A model generated the notes under the pieces. The model did not search any database. It was given only the letters and a program-made list of their open reading frames with translations, and was not told where the DNA came from. The position numbers were made by a program, and so were the translations under genes. Positions 34,273-44,161 of a DNA stretch of 64,000 nt are shown one piece after another; the first letter of the stretch is position 1, and every line of letters begins with the position of its first letter. The stretch is taken from contig CAVYPM010000027.1 in assembly GCA_963770375.1 (NCBI GenBank), forward strand, positions 62,001-126,000, written 5' to 3'. This DNA is from DASVBE01 sp963770375 (GTDB lineage Bacteria; Actinomycetota; Actinomycetes; Streptosporangiales; Streptosporangiaceae).

Positions 34273-35652
34273 TCAGCGCAGCGCGGCCAGCGCGGCGTCC
34301 AGCGCGCCGGGCACGTCCCCGGCGAGCAGGTGCCGGCCGCCGGACACCACGTCCCGGCCGCCGATCACGACCCCGGTCACGTCCGCCGCGGTGGCCGCGA
34401 ACAGCACGCTCTCCAGCGCGGTCGCGGCCGTGGTGCCGGCCAGCCGCGGGCCGCCCAGGTCCACGGTGACCAGGTCGGCCAGCGCCCCGGCGACCAGCTC
34501 GCCCGCGTCCGGCCAGCCCAGGCTGGCGTGCCCGGCCGCGGTCGCCATCCCGGCCAGGTCGGCGGCGGTGAAGTGGCCGCGCTGCCCGGTGGCCAGCCGC
34601 TGGTCCAGCTCGACCCGCCGGGCCTCGGTGAACAGGTCGATCACCGCCTGGCTGTCGCTGCCCACGGTCAGCCGGGCTCCGGCGGAGGCCAGCGCCCGGG
34701 CCGGCCCGATCCCGTCGGCCAGGTCCGCCTCGGTGGTCGGGCAGAAGCAGGCGAACGCCCGGCTGCCGCCGATCAGCTCGATGTCCCGGCCGGTCAGGTG
34801 GGTGGCGTGGACCATCGTGGCGCGCGGGCCGAGAATCCCGGCCCGGGACAGCACCCCGGCCGGGGTGTCGCCGTAGGCGGCCAGGCAGGCCTCGTTCTCG
34901 GCGGGCTGCTCGGACAGGTGCGCGTGCACCGGCGCCCCGTGCGGCTGGGCCCAGGCCAGCACCGGCGGCAGCTGATCCGGCGGCACGGCGCGGACCGAGT
35001 GGACCGCGGCGCCGAGCCGGGCGCCCGGGCCGAGCTCGCCGTGCTCCCCGGCGCCCAGCGCGGCGACCCGCTCGGCCCAGCCGTGCCCGTCGCCGTCGGA
35101 GAACCGCAGCTGCGGCCCGGCCAGCGGCACCGGCGCGCCGCTGGCGTCCAGCCCGCCGGACAGGTAGCAGGTGTCCAGCAGGGTGATCCGTATCCCGGCC
35201 TGGCGGGCGGCCTCCAGCAGCGCCTTGCTCATCTCGTTCGGGTCGGCGTACCGGCGGCCGCCGGTGCCGTGGTGCAGGTAGTGGAACTCGCCCACGCAGG
35301 TGATGCCGGCCAGCGCCATCTCGGCGTAGACCGCGCGGGCCAGGGCCAGGTAGGAGTCCGGGTCCAGCCGCGCGGCGGTCGCGTACATCTGCTCCCGCCA
35401 GGTCCAGAACGTGCCCCGGCCCGCCTGCGTGCTGCCGCGCAGCGCCCGGTGGAACGCGTGCGAGTGGCCGTTGGCGAGGCCGGGCAGGGTCAGCCCGGCC
35501 AGCCGCGGCGCTCCGTCCGCCTCGGCCGCGGTAACCCCCGGCCTGACCTCGGTGAACCGGTCCCCCGTGGCCTCGATCAGCACGTCCGGCATCAGCCCGT
35601 GCGACGGCAGCCAGGCCAGCTCGGCGTACCAGCGCCGCGGGCCGCCCGTCAT
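34273..35652 (-). CDS. hutF: formimidoylglutamate deiminase
   Basis: HutF removes the imino group of N-formimino-L-glutamate, giving N-formyl-L-glutamate and ammonia. The 459-residue amidohydrolase has GLANGHSHAFHRALRG (metal His pair), TCVGEFHYLHHG, the AVHSVRAVPPDQL segment, PVHAHLSEQPAENE and LTVGSDSQAVIDLFTEAR. This set distinguishes it from guanine deaminases and from HutI. The ATG at 35652 overlaps the stop of the upstream M20 gene (ATGA), so the two are translationally coupled. HutF implies the five-step histidine route that ends in N-formylglutamate deformylation. Confidence 0.94.
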   Translation of the reverse strand: MTGGPRRWYAELAWLPSHGLMPDVLIEATGDRFTEVRPGVTAAEADGAPRLAGLTLPGLANGHSHAFHRALRGSTQAGRGTFWTWREQMYATAARLDPDSYLALARAVYAEMALAGITCVGEFHYLHHGTGGRRYADPNEMSKALLEAARQAGIRITLLDTCYLSGGLDASGAPVPLAGPQLRFSDGDGHGWAERVAALGAGEHGELGPGARLGAAVHSVRAVPPDQLPPVLAWAQPHGAPVHAHLSEQPAENEACLAAYGDTPAGVLSRAGILGPRATMVHATHLTGRDIELIGGSRAFACFCPTTEADLADGIGPARALASAGARLTVGSDSQAVIDLFTEARRVELDQRLATGQRGHFTAADLAGMATAAGHASLGWPDAGELVAGALADLVTVDLGGPRLAGTTAATALESVLFAATAADVTGVVIGGRDVVSGGRHLLAGDVPGALDAALAALR

Positions 35653-36866
35653 GAGCTGGCCAGCGCGGTGAGCACGGCGGCCAGCGCGGTCACCCCGGCG
35701 GCGCAGTCGTTCGGGTCGGCGTACTCGGCCGGCGAATGCGAGACGCCGGTCGGGTTGCGGACGAACAGCATCGCGGTGGGCAGCCGGGCGGCGAGGAACC
35801 CGGCGTCGTGCCCGGCCCCGGTAGGCAGCACCGGGGCGGTGATCCCGGCCCGGCCCAGCGCATCGCTTACCCGGCCGCGCAGCGCCGCGTCGAAGTCCAC
35901 CCGGGGGCTGAACGACTCTCTGGTGACCGCCACGGTCACGTGCTGGCGGGCGGCCTCGGCCTGCGCCGCCGTGGTGACCTCGGCGACGATCGCGTCCATC
36001 GTCGGCTCGTCCGCGGCGCGGGCGTCCAGCCAGCCGGACACACGGGCGCTGATCGCGTTGACCGCGCCCGGTTCGGCGATGATCTTGCCGATCGTGGCCA
36101 CCCCGCCGGCGCTGGCCGCAGCCCGGCGCGCGGCCAGGACGGTGGCCGCGAACGGCAGCATCGGGTCGTGCCGGTCACCGAGCCGGGTCGTGCCCGCGTG
36201 GTCGGGCCGGCCGGTGAACTCCAGCCGCCACCGGCCGTGCGCCCAGATCGCCTCGCCAATGCCGACCGCTGCGCCCAGCCCGCCCAGCGCGCTGCCCTGC
36301 TCGACGTGCAGCTCGACGTAGCTGCCGATCCGGTCCAGTCGCTCGTCGTCACGCCCGAGCCCGGCCGGGTCCGCCCCGGCGGCGCTCATGGCCTGAGCAA
36401 GCGTGACCCCCTGGGCGTCGGTCAGCGCACCCGCCGCCTCGCCGGTGATCGCCCCGGTGGCCAGCCGGGAGCCCAGGCAGGCTATGCCGAACCGGGCGCC
36501 CTCCTCCTCGGTGAACGCGGCCACCGCGACCGGCCGGGCCGGCGTCACGCCGCGGCGCGCAGCTGCGTCGAGGGCCGCGAACCCGGACACCACGCCGAGC
36601 GGCCCGTCGAACGCCCCGCCGTCCGGCACCGAGTCCAGGTGGCTGCCGGTCACCACGGCCGGCTGCCCTTCCGTTCCCGGCGGCTCCCACCAGGCCCACA
36701 GGTTCCCGTTCCGGTCGGTCTCCGCCCGCAGCCCCCGCTCCCCCGCCGCGGCCAGGAACCAGGACCGGCACTCCTGGTCCGCACCGGTCCACGAGTACCG
36801 CCGGTAACCCCCACCCGGCTGCCGCCCGACCGGCAGCAGCGCCTCCCACAGCTCCGCGAATCCCAT
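35649..36866 (-). CDS. allantoate amidohydrolase-like M20 enzyme of the hut cluster (probable N-formylglutamate hydrolase)
   Basis: A roughly 405-residue M20C amidohydrolase related to allantoate amidohydrolase and N-carbamoyl-amino-acid hydrolase. Metal-binding motifs are TGSHLDSVPDGGAFDG and FTEEEGARFGIACLGSR, with SYVELHVEQGSALG and the C-terminal TGAGHDAGFLA. No allantoin gene is nearby. Its overlap with hutF suggests that it hydrolyses N-formylglutamate in place of HutG; that is inference. The ATG at 36866 keeps the frame, but a stronger ribosome site (GGGAGG, eight bases) serves an ATG at 36885 in another frame. One extra G in the GGG at 36862-36864 would reconcile them and give a start MDEDGVHGFAELW. 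Confidence 0.82.
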   Translation of the reverse strand: MGFAELWEALLPVGRQPGGGYRRYSWTGADQECRSWFLAAAGERGLRAETDRNGNLWAWWEPPGTEGQPAVVTGSHLDSVPDGGAFDGPLGVVSGFAALDAAARRGVTPARPVAVAAFTEEEGARFGIACLGSRLATGAITGEAAGALTDAQGVTLAQAMSAAGADPAGLGRDDERLDRIGSYVELHVEQGSALGGLGAAVGIGEAIWAHGRWRLEFTGRPDHAGTTRLGDRHDPMLPFAATVLAARRAAASAGGVATIGKIIAEPGAVNAISARVSGWLDARAADEPTMDAIVAEVTTAAQAEAARQHVTVAVTRESFSPRVDFDAALRGRVSDALGRAGITAPVLPTGAGHDAGFLAARLPTAMLFVRNPTGVSHSPAEYADPNDCAAGVTALAAVLTALASS

Positions 36867-37106
36867 GCACCCCATCCTCGTCCATAGATCCGTCCTCCCA
36901 ATGTGATCGAAGTGCCGTTGCTTCGCCTGGAAGATAAGCAGCGTCACTTCCACCACAGTTACGCTGAGCCACGGCCTATCCGATCTCCCAAAGCGATGCC
37001 GCCGTTCACAAAGGGTTAACGATCTAGCTCCGCCCAGACGGTTTTGCGGTGGGGGCCGGTGCGTTCTGCTGCCGCAGCGGAGGTCGCGCGGGCTGTGGTC
37101 CTGCAC

Positions 37107-37932
37107 TTACGGGCGGCGGGCTACGCCGCAGTACATGATGCGGGAGCCGTCGGTGTCGGCGGCTTGCGGGTCCTCGCGCGCCCCACATGCCGACGAAGCA
37201 GAGGTTGGGACCGGCGCCTGGGTACGGTTCCACCAGTTCCAGGCCTTCGAAGAAGGACTCGATCACGGCCTTGGGCCGCGGGTACAGCCGCTCGGTCGAC
37301 CGCTTGTACATCTCCTTGGCCGCCTGCACCATCTTCGGCGGCAGGTTGTCCGAGGTGCCCTGGGACAGCGCCAGGTAGCTGCCCGGGGCCAGCGCCTTCA
37401 CGTACCTGCCGACAAGGGCCTTGGGCTTGCTGGCGTCGGAGACGAAGTGCATGACCGCGGTCATCAGCAGGCCCACCGGCTGGCTGAAGTCGATCATCCC
37501 GGTCAGCACCGGATGACCGAGCAGGACGTCTGGCTCACGGACATCGGCCTCGATCAGCCGGGCCGACTCCGGGTCCGCGATCAGCCCCTCGGCCATCGCC
37601 GCGACCATCGGGTCGTGGTCCACGTAGACGACCCGGGCGTCGGGCGCGACCTTGAGCACGACCTCGTGGGTGTTACCCGTCGCGGGCAGGCCGGAGCCGA
37701 TGTCGATGAACTGGCGGATGCCCTGGGCAGCGATGAACTCCGCGGCCCGCTGGTGGAAGCCCCGGTTCGACCAGGCCATGTCGGACAGCTCCGGCATGAT
37801 CTCGCGCAGCTTGTCCGCGGCGATCCGGTCGACCTCGAAGTTGCTGGTGCCGCCGAGGTAGTAGTCGTAGAGCCGGGCTGGACTCGGCCGGGTGACGTCG
37901 ACACCGTCGGGCACCCGCCCGGCCTCGCTCAT
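37107..37932 (-). pseudogene. DUF574-type SAM-dependent methyltransferase, frameshifted near the C-terminus
   Basis: A member of the actinobacterial SAM-dependent methyltransferase family DUF574 (Methyltransf_19). From the ATG at 37932 (AGGAGG six bases upstream) it reads RPSPARLYDYYLGGTSNFEVDR, QFIDIGSGLPATGNTHEV, VVYVDHDPMVAA, LTGMIDFSQPVGLLMTAVMH and LCFVGMWGA. There the expected ending EDPQAADTDGSRIMYCG is found one base out of frame, reaching TAA at 37107. The literal frame instead runs on as a basic, Pro-rich tail to 37024. One extra base in GGCGCGCGAGG near 37185 explains it. Its position between hutU and the M20 gene suggests membership of the hut transcript; its substrate is unknown. 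Confidence 0.82.
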
Positions 37933-38014
37933 GCACCCCTCCTGTCCCGACATTCCCGGCAAAATTGTCGCATGGGGCATGAACGGCACGGGCCGCGCGG
38001 AGGGTTAACGTTTG

Positions 38015-39701
38015 TTAATTCTGGCCGGCCGCGTCGGCCATGGGGACGCGAACGCCTCGCTCCGCCGCGACCCGGGCGGCGTCCGGGTAGCCCGCGTCCA
38101 CGTGCCGGATCACCCCCATCCCGGGGTCGTTGGTCAGCACCCGCTCCAGCTTCTCGCGCGGCCAGCGCCGTGCCGTCGGCCACGGACACCTGGCCGGCGT
38201 GCAGGGACCGGCCGATGCCCACCCCGCCGCCGTGGTGGACGCTCACCCAGGACGCCCCCGAGCACGTGTTGACCAGGGCGTTGAGCACCGGCCAGTCGCC
38301 GATCGCGTCGGACCCGTCGGCCATCGCCTCGGTCTCCCGGTACGGCGAGGCCACCGAGCCGCAGTCGAGATGGTCGCGGCCGATGACGATGGGCGCGGAA
38401 ACGTCCCCGCGCTGGACCAGCTCGTTGAAGCGCAGCCCGGCCAGGTGCCGCTCGCCGTAGCCCAGCCAGCAGATCCGCGCGGGCAGGCCCTGGAAGTGCA
38501 CCTTCTCCCTGGCCATCCGGATCCACCGGGTCAGCCCCTCGTTCTGCGGGAAAAGGCCGAGAATCGCGTCGTCGGTGGCCGCGATATCGGCCGGGTCGCC
38601 GGACAGCGCAGCCCACCGGAACGGGCCCCTGCCCTCGCAGAACAGCGGCCGGATATACGCCGGCACGAAGCCGGGGAACGCGAACGCCCGGGTGTACCCG
38701 GCCACCTCGGCCTCGCCGCGGATCGAGTTGCCGTAGTCGAACACCTCGGCGCCCGCGTCGGCGAACCCGACCATCGCCTCGACATGAACAGCCATCGACT
38801 CGCGGGCCCGCCGGGTGAACCCGGCCGGGTCCTCGGCCCGCAGCGCGGCCATGTCCTCGAACGCCACCCCGCGCGGCAGGTAGGTCAGCGGGTCGTGCGC
38901 CGAGGTCTGGTCGGTGACCACATCAATAGGGGCGCCAGCCGCCAGCAGCTCGGGCAGGATGTCGGCGGCGTTGCCGAGCAGCCCGACCGACAGCGGCCGC
39001 CCGGCGTCCCTGGCGGCCACCGCCCGGCGCACCGCGTCGGCCGTGTCCTCCGCCCGCTCGTCCAGGTAGCCGTGCTCGATCCGGCGGTCGATCCGGGACG
39101 GGTCGCAGTCGATGCAGATCGCCACGCCGCCGTTCATCGTCACCGCGAGCGGCTGGGCACCGCCCATCCCGCCAAGACCGGCGGTCAGCGTGATCGTGCC
39201 GGCCAGGCTGCCGCCGAACCGCTTGGCCGCGACCGCGGCGAACGTCTCGTAGGTGCCCTGCAGGATGCCCTGGGTGCCGATGTAGATCCACGAGCCGGCC
39301 GTCATCTGGCCGAACATGGTCAGCCCGAGCGACTCGAGGCGCCGGAACTCCTCCCAGGTGGCCCACTGCGGGACCAGCAGCGAGTTGGCGATCAGCACCC
39401 GCGGCGCCCACTCGTGCGTGCGCATGATGCCGACCGGCTTGCCCGACTGGACCAGCAGGGTCTCGTCGCCGCCCAGGTCGCGCAGCGACGCAACGATCCC
39501 GTCGAACGCGTCCCAGCTGCGCGCCGCCCGGCCGGACCCGCCGTACACGATGAGCTGGTCCGGGTGCTCGGCGACCTCGGGGTCCAGGTTGTTCATCAGC
39601 ATCCGCAGCGCGGCCTCCTGCGGCCACCCTTTGCACGACAGAGCAGTGCCGCGGGGGGCACGGACCGGGCGCGGGCCAGCGGCGGGGCGTGGGTTGGTCA
39701 T
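38015..39701 (-). pseudogene. hutU: urocanate hydratase, frameshifted near the C-terminus
   Basis: Urocanase converts urocanate to 4-imidazolone-5-propionate with a tightly bound NAD. From the ATG at 39701 (GAGG eight bases upstream) it shows LRMLMNNLDPEVAEHPD, VYGGSGRAARSWDAFD, LTAGLGGMGGAQPLAVTMNG (NAD-binding), VDVVTDQTSAHDPL-like VVTDQTSAHDPLTYLP, and HHGGGVGIGRSLHAGQV, the motifs of the family. After VADGTALAA the proper ending EKLERVLTNDPGMGVIRH is one base out of frame, near 38153 in GCCGCGCGAGAAG, and runs to TAA at 38015. Only the last 45 residues are affected and the rest is intact, so sequencing error is likely. Confidence 0.9.
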
Positions 39702-39711
39702 GGCCGGATCC

Positions 39712-40980
39712 TCATTCCCTCGGCTGGCAGGCGTCGGCCAGCAGTGACGTGATATCGGCGGCGGCCGGCTGGCGCGGCGTATTCGCCAGCACTTCGTCGT
39801 CCAGGGCATCCGCAGCCAGCTGCGGGAAGTCGGCCTCGGTCAGCGCGGTCCCGGCCGGCAGCAGGCCCAGGCCGAGCGTGGCGATCAGGGCCGCCACCGC
39901 CTCGATGGCGGCGGCCGCGTTCCACGCCGCGGACCGGCCGGTGCGCCCGGCCCCGAGCGGGAACGCCAGATCCGCGATCCGGTCCTTCCGTACCGCCGTG
40001 TTGAAGCGGAGCACGCCGGGCAGCACCAGGCTCAGCGCCTCGCCGTGCGGGACGTTGAACCGGCCGCCGATCGCGTGGCCGATCGCGTGGCACAGGCCAA
40101 GCCCGGTGCGGGCCATGCCGGTGCCCGCCAGGTGCGCGGCGAGCAGCAGCTGAGCCCGGGCCTCCCGGTCCGCGCCGTCCGCTACGGCCCGGGGCAGGTA
40201 GTTCCCGACCATCGCGGCGACCTGCAGGGCCAGGCCGTCGGACACCGGGTTCGGCCGGAGGGACAGGTACGACTCCACGGCGTGGGTCAGAGCGTCCAGG
40301 CCGGTCGCCGCGGTCGGCCGCGGCGGCAGCCCGGTCGTCAGCTCCGGGTCGAGCAGGGCCACCGCGGGCCGGGTCGCCGCGGATCCCACGTAGAACTTGC
40401 GGGCCGCGCCGGTGTCGGTGACCACGCCGAACGCGTTGGTCTCCGCGCCGGTGCCCGCCGTGGTCGGCACCGCCACGATGGGGAGCGGCGCGGCCGCGAA
40501 CTCACTGCGGTAGTCCAGGTCCCGGCCGCGCTGCGGGTTGACCGCGGCCACCGCGATGCCCTTGGCCGCGTCGATCGGCGACCCGCCGCCCACGGCCACC
40601 AGGCAGGCCACCGGCCGCTCGGGCGGGCCGAAGGGCTCCGCGCCGCCAGGTCCCTCCAGGCCGGCCGCGGCGCGGACGGCATCCGCCCCCGCCGCCAGAT
40701 CGCCGGTTGTCGGGTTCGCGTGTACCCCGTCGAACACCGTGGCCGGCAGGCCGGCCGCAGACAGCAAGCCCGAGATACGGTCCGGCAGGCCCGTGGCGGC
40801 CAGCCCGGCGTCGGTGACGACGACCGCGAGCGGCGCCCCCGTGCCGGCCACCGCCTCGGGCAGCCTGCGCACCACCCCGGCCCCGAACCAGGCCACGGGC
40901 CACGCGGCCAGGTCGAGCTCGGTTCCGTCAAGCACCGACCGGACCTGGCCGGGCCGCCAGCTCACCGTGCCCCTTTTCAC
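39712..40980 (-). CDS. iron-containing (group III) alcohol dehydrogenase
   Basis: A 422-residue member of the Fe-dependent alcohol dehydrogenase superfamily, which includes maleylacetate reductases. It has VAVGGGSPIDAAKGIAVAA (nucleotide binding), PTTAGTGAETNAFGVVTD, TGLDALTHAVESYLSL and the metal-binding LCHAIGHAIGGRFNVPHGEA. The GTG at 40980 overlaps the stop of the preceding enolase-superfamily gene (GTGA), which links the two functionally, and hutU follows after 10 bases. An oxidation following the enolase-type dehydration of an acid or sugar acid is plausible, but the substrate is not predictable. Confidence 0.87.
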   Translation of the reverse strand: MKRGTVSWRPGQVRSVLDGTELDLAAWPVAWFGAGVVRRLPEAVAGTGAPLAVVVTDAGLAATGLPDRISGLLSAAGLPATVFDGVHANPTTGDLAAGADAVRAAAGLEGPGGAEPFGPPERPVACLVAVGGGSPIDAAKGIAVAAVNPQRGRDLDYRSEFAAAPLPIVAVPTTAGTGAETNAFGVVTDTGAARKFYVGSAATRPAVALLDPELTTGLPPRPTAATGLDALTHAVESYLSLRPNPVSDGLALQVAAMVGNYLPRAVADGADREARAQLLLAAHLAGTGMARTGLGLCHAIGHAIGGRFNVPHGEALSLVLPGVLRFNTAVRKDRIADLAFPLGAGRTGRSAAWNAAAAIEAVAALIATLGLGLLPAGTALTEADFPQLAADALDDEVLANTPRQPAAADITSLLADACQPRE

Positions 40981-42087
40981 GGGGCCGCCCAGCGGGCCAC
41001 GGCCGCCTCGTCGATCCGGGCGCCGAGCCCTGGCTCATCCGGGACGGCCAGGCAGCCGTCCGCGTCCGGGCGCACCGGCTCGGCCAGGAAGAAGTCGCGG
41101 CGTTCCGCGGTCCAGCCCGGCGGATCCCACGGGTACTCCAGCCACGGCCCGCCGCCCACGCCCGCGGCCACGTGCAGGTTGGCCAGCAGGCCGAGCCCGT
41201 TGGTCCAGGTGTGCGGGGTGAACCAGCGGCCCTGCAGCAGGGCCACCTCGGCGACGGTGCGGGCCCGGGACAGGCCGACCGACAGGACCACGTCGGGCTG
41301 CACCACGTCCAGCGCGCCGGCCGCCAGCGCGTCCAGCAGCTCCGCCGGGGACCTGGCCATCTCCCCGCCGGCCACCCGGATCCCGGCCTGCTCGCGCAGT
41401 GCCCGCATGCCCGCCCAGTCGCCGCCGGGCAGCGGCTCCTCCAGCCAGCACACGCCGAGATCGGCCAGCCCGGCGGCGAGCAGCCGCACCGCGGGCTGGT
41501 CCAGGCTGGCCGAGACGTCCCCGGCCATCCGCCACCACTGGTTCAGGTCGAGCCATGATCTCCAGGCTGTCCCCGGCGGCCGCGCGGACCGCGGCGACCG
41601 CGGCCAGCCCGGCGGCCGGGTCCCGGCGGTCGATCCGCAGCTTGACGGCGCGGAACCCGGCCTCCTGCGCGGCCAGCGCCGCCTCGGCCCGCGCCTGCGG
41701 GGCGCGGGCCTCGCCGAACGACGCGTACGCGGGAATCCGGGCGGCCGCCCCGCCGAACAGCGCGGCCACCGGCTGCCCCGCGGCCTGGCCGATGATGTCC
41801 CACAGCGCGGCCTCCAGCGGCCAGTACCGGCCCGCGTGGAAGCTGATGGTCTCCAGGACCCGGACGTGCCTGGCGATCTGCCGGGGGTCCTGGCCGACGA
41901 ACAGGTCCGCGTACGGCTCGAAGCCGTCCATCGTGTCGCCCGAGCCGTACCCGGTCAGGCCCTCGTCGGTGTCCACCCGGACCAGCGTGGCGTCGAACCA
42001 GCGGCGCGGCACCGGATCCCAGGCGGCCAGGAACGGCGGGTCCAGAGGCCGCCGCAGCCGGTCGAGCCGGATCGCGGTGATCTTCAC
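40977..42087 (-). pseudogene. mandelate racemase/muconate lactonizing-type enolase superfamily enzyme, frameshifted
   Basis: An enolase-superfamily enzyme of about 369 residues. The start is the GTG at 42087, seven bases after AGGAGG. The first frame reads FFAAWDPVPRR-like FLAAWDPVPRRWFDATLVRV, GYWPLEAALWDII-like GRYWPLEAALWDIIGQ, and VKLRIDRRDPAAGLAAV with the K-x-R catalytic pair. After DSLEIM one extra base near 41552 moves the frame, which continues DLNQWWRMAGDVSASL (metal Asp), CWLEEPLPGGDW (metal Glu), IRVAGGEMA (metal Glu), LDVVQPDVVLS and GRWFTPHTWTNGLG (His). All acid/base residues of the mandelate racemase subgroup are therefore present. It begins an operon with the Fe-dependent dehydrogenase and diverges from the peptide importer. 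Confidence 0.85.
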
Positions 42088-42323
42088 GCGCACCCCTCCT
42101 GTGCTGCCGGAACGAGCCACCCGGCCCGGCCGGAACAGGGCCGGCCAGGCCATCTTGCCCTGCCGCGGCGGGCCTGGCCAGACGACCCGGCCCAGGCCTT
42201 ACATGGTCGCGAATCTGCATCGGTGCGTGCATTAACGGACGGTTAGCGGGAAACTAGCAGCTCGCGTGGAGGGGCCATCCCTAGCGGTATGGTCGGAACA
42301 CCGGCAACGGGGAGGGCACCGCA

Positions 42324-43277
42324 ATGACGATGTACCTTGTCCGCCGGCTCGGGCTGGCACTCATCACCCTGTTCCTGCTGAGCCTGATCGTGTTCTTCGC
42401 CGGCCAGGTGCTGCCCGGCGACCCGGCCCGGGCCATCCTCGGCCCCCTGGCCAGTCCCAGCGCGGTGCGCGCCCTGGACCACCAGCTGGGCGTGGACCGG
42501 CCGCTGGTCACCCAGTACTGGTCGTGGATCAGCGGGCTGCTGCACGGCGACTTCGGGGAGTCCTACCAGTTCCGCGCCCCGGTCTGGCCGTTCATCCAGG
42601 CCGCGCTGTTCAACTCGGTCAAGCTGGCCGCGCTGGCGTTCGTGGTCGTGGTGCCGCTCGGCATCGCCGGCGGGGTCATCGCCGCGCTCAACGTGGGCCG
42701 GGCGGCGGACCGGGTCATCTCGGTGGCCGGCCTGTCCGCCACGACCGTGCCCGAGTTCGTGTCCGGCATCGTGGTCATCGTCATCTTCGGGGTGTACCTG
42801 AAGGCGCTGCCGGTGACCGCCTCGGCGGGCGCGGGCGCGTCCGTGACCGAGCAGCTCTACCACCTGATCCTGCCGGCCATCCCGCTGATCCTGATCCTGT
42901 TCGGCTACATCGCGCGGATGGCCAGGGCGGGCACGATCGAGGCGCTGGAGTCGGACTACGCCCGCACCGCGACGCTGAAGGGCCTGCCCCGCTGGACCGT
43001 GATCCGGCGGCACGTGCTGCGCAACTCGCTGCTGCCCACGATCACCGTGATCGCCACCCAGACCGGCTACCTGATCGGCGGCCTGGTGATTGTCGAGATC
43101 CTGTTCAACTACCAGGGCATCGGGAACCTGATCTACCGGGCGGCGAACGCGAAGGACTTCCCCATGCTGGAAGCCGGGATCCTGACTATCGGGGTGGTGT
43201 ACATGGTGGCCACGCTCTTCGCGGACCTGCTGTCCACGGCGCTCAACCCGCGGCTGCGGACCGGGGCAGGCGCATGA
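42324..43277 (+). CDS. dipeptide/oligopeptide-type ABC transporter permease (DppB-like)
   Basis: A 317-residue inner-membrane permease with six predicted helices. The N-terminus MTMYLVRRLGLALITLFLLSL and DHQLGVDRPLVTQYWSWISG are characteristic of DppB/OppB proteins, and the EAA loop is ALESDYARTATLKGLPRW, which contacts the ATPase. The ATG at 42324 follows GGGGAGGG by about seven bases. It is the first gene of an importer operon that continues with overlapping permease and ATPase genes, a binding protein and two enzymes. Its stop overlaps the next start (ATGA). Upstream, 236 bp separate it from the divergent enolase-type gene and must hold both promoters. Confidence 0.9.
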   Translation: MTMYLVRRLGLALITLFLLSLIVFFAGQVLPGDPARAILGPLASPSAVRALDHQLGVDRPLVTQYWSWISGLLHGDFGESYQFRAPVWPFIQAALFNSVKLAALAFVVVVPLGIAGGVIAALNVGRAADRVISVAGLSATTVPEFVSGIVVIVIFGVYLKALPVTASAGAGASVTEQLYHLILPAIPLILILFGYIARMARAGTIEALESDYARTATLKGLPRWTVIRRHVLRNSLLPTITVIATQTGYLIGGLVIVEILFNYQGIGNLIYRAANAKDFPMLEAGILTIGVVYMVATLFADLLSTALNPRLRTGAGA

Positions 43278-44161
43278 CGGACGTCGCGGCGCCGCCGCCC
43301 GCCGCCGCGGTCGCCGTCGCGCACACCCGCCGGTCCGCCTCGGCCGCGCCGTGGCGGCTGCTGCTGCGCCGGCCGACCTTCCTGGTGGGCATGTTCATCC
43401 TGCTGTTCTGGGTGGTGTGCGCGATCTTCGGCACCGTGATCGCCCCGCACAGCCCCTACGCCCAGCAGCTGCTGGCGGTGAACCACGGCCCGTCCGGCGC
43501 GCACTGGTTCGGCACCGACCAGATCGGCCGGGACGTGCTGTCCCGTGTCATCGTCGGGGCCCGGTACATCCTGATCGTCTGCCCCGCGGCCACGCTGCTC
43601 GGCACCGTGCTGGGCACGATGCTCGGGCTGATCATGGGCTACCTGGGCGGGGCCGTCGACGCCGTGGTCGGCCGGGTCATCGAGGCGGTGCTGGCGCTGC
43701 CGGTGGTGATCGTGGCGTTCCTGTTCGTCGTCGCGCTCGGCCCGTCGCCGCTGACCCTGATCCTGGTCATCGGCTTCATCTTCACCCCGCTGATCGCCCG
43801 CACGGTGCGGTCCGCGGTGCAGGTGGAGAGCCAGCTCGACTACCTGTCCTCGGCCCGGCTGCTGGGCGAGAAACCCTGGTACATCATGTTCACCGAGATC
43901 CTGCCGAACGTGGCGCCGGCCATCCTGGTCGAGTTCACCGTCCGGCTGGGGTACTCGATCTTCGCCGTGGCCTCGCTGTCCTTCCTGGGCTTCGGGATCC
44001 AGCCGCCGACCCCGGACTGGGGCTCGGACATCTCCAAGAACTACGTCACGCTGGGCGCCGGGTACTGGTGGATGACGCTGTTCCCGGCCCTGGCCATCGC
44101 CTCCCTGGTGGTCGCGATCAACCTGGTCACCGACTCGATCGAGCAGGTGCTGTCGTCATGA
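43274..44161 (+). CDS. dipeptide/oligopeptide-type ABC transporter permease (DppC-like)
   Basis: A 295-residue second permease. After an Ala-rich cytoplasmic N-terminus it has WRLLLRRPTFLVGMFILLFW, HWFGTDQIGRDVLSRVIVGA (a hallmark of DppC/OppC), the EAA loop YLSSARLLGEKPWYIMFTEI and SLSFLGFGIQPPTPDWG. The ATG at 43274 overlaps the DppB-like stop and its own stop overlaps the ATPase start at 44158, so the three are translationally coupled. Together with the ATPase and binding protein they form a complete import system. Confidence 0.9.
   Translation: MTDVAAPPPAAAVAVAHTRRSASAAPWRLLLRRPTFLVGMFILLFWVVCAIFGTVIAPHSPYAQQLLAVNHGPSGAHWFGTDQIGRDVLSRVIVGARYILIVCPAATLLGTVLGTMLGLIMGYLGGAVDAVVGRVIEAVLALPVVIVAFLFVVALGPSPLTLILVIGFIFTPLIARTVRSAVQVESQLDYLSSARLLGEKPWYIMFTEILPNVAPAILVEFTVRLGYSIFAVASLSFLGFGIQPPTPDWGSDISKNYVTLGAGYWWMTLFPALAIASLVVAINLVTDSIEQVLSS

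Noticed and set aside
42266..43273. An extended reading of the DppC-like frame starting at 42266
   Set aside because: The upstream part is the shadow of the DppB-like gene; the permease begins at the ATG overlapping the preceding stop.
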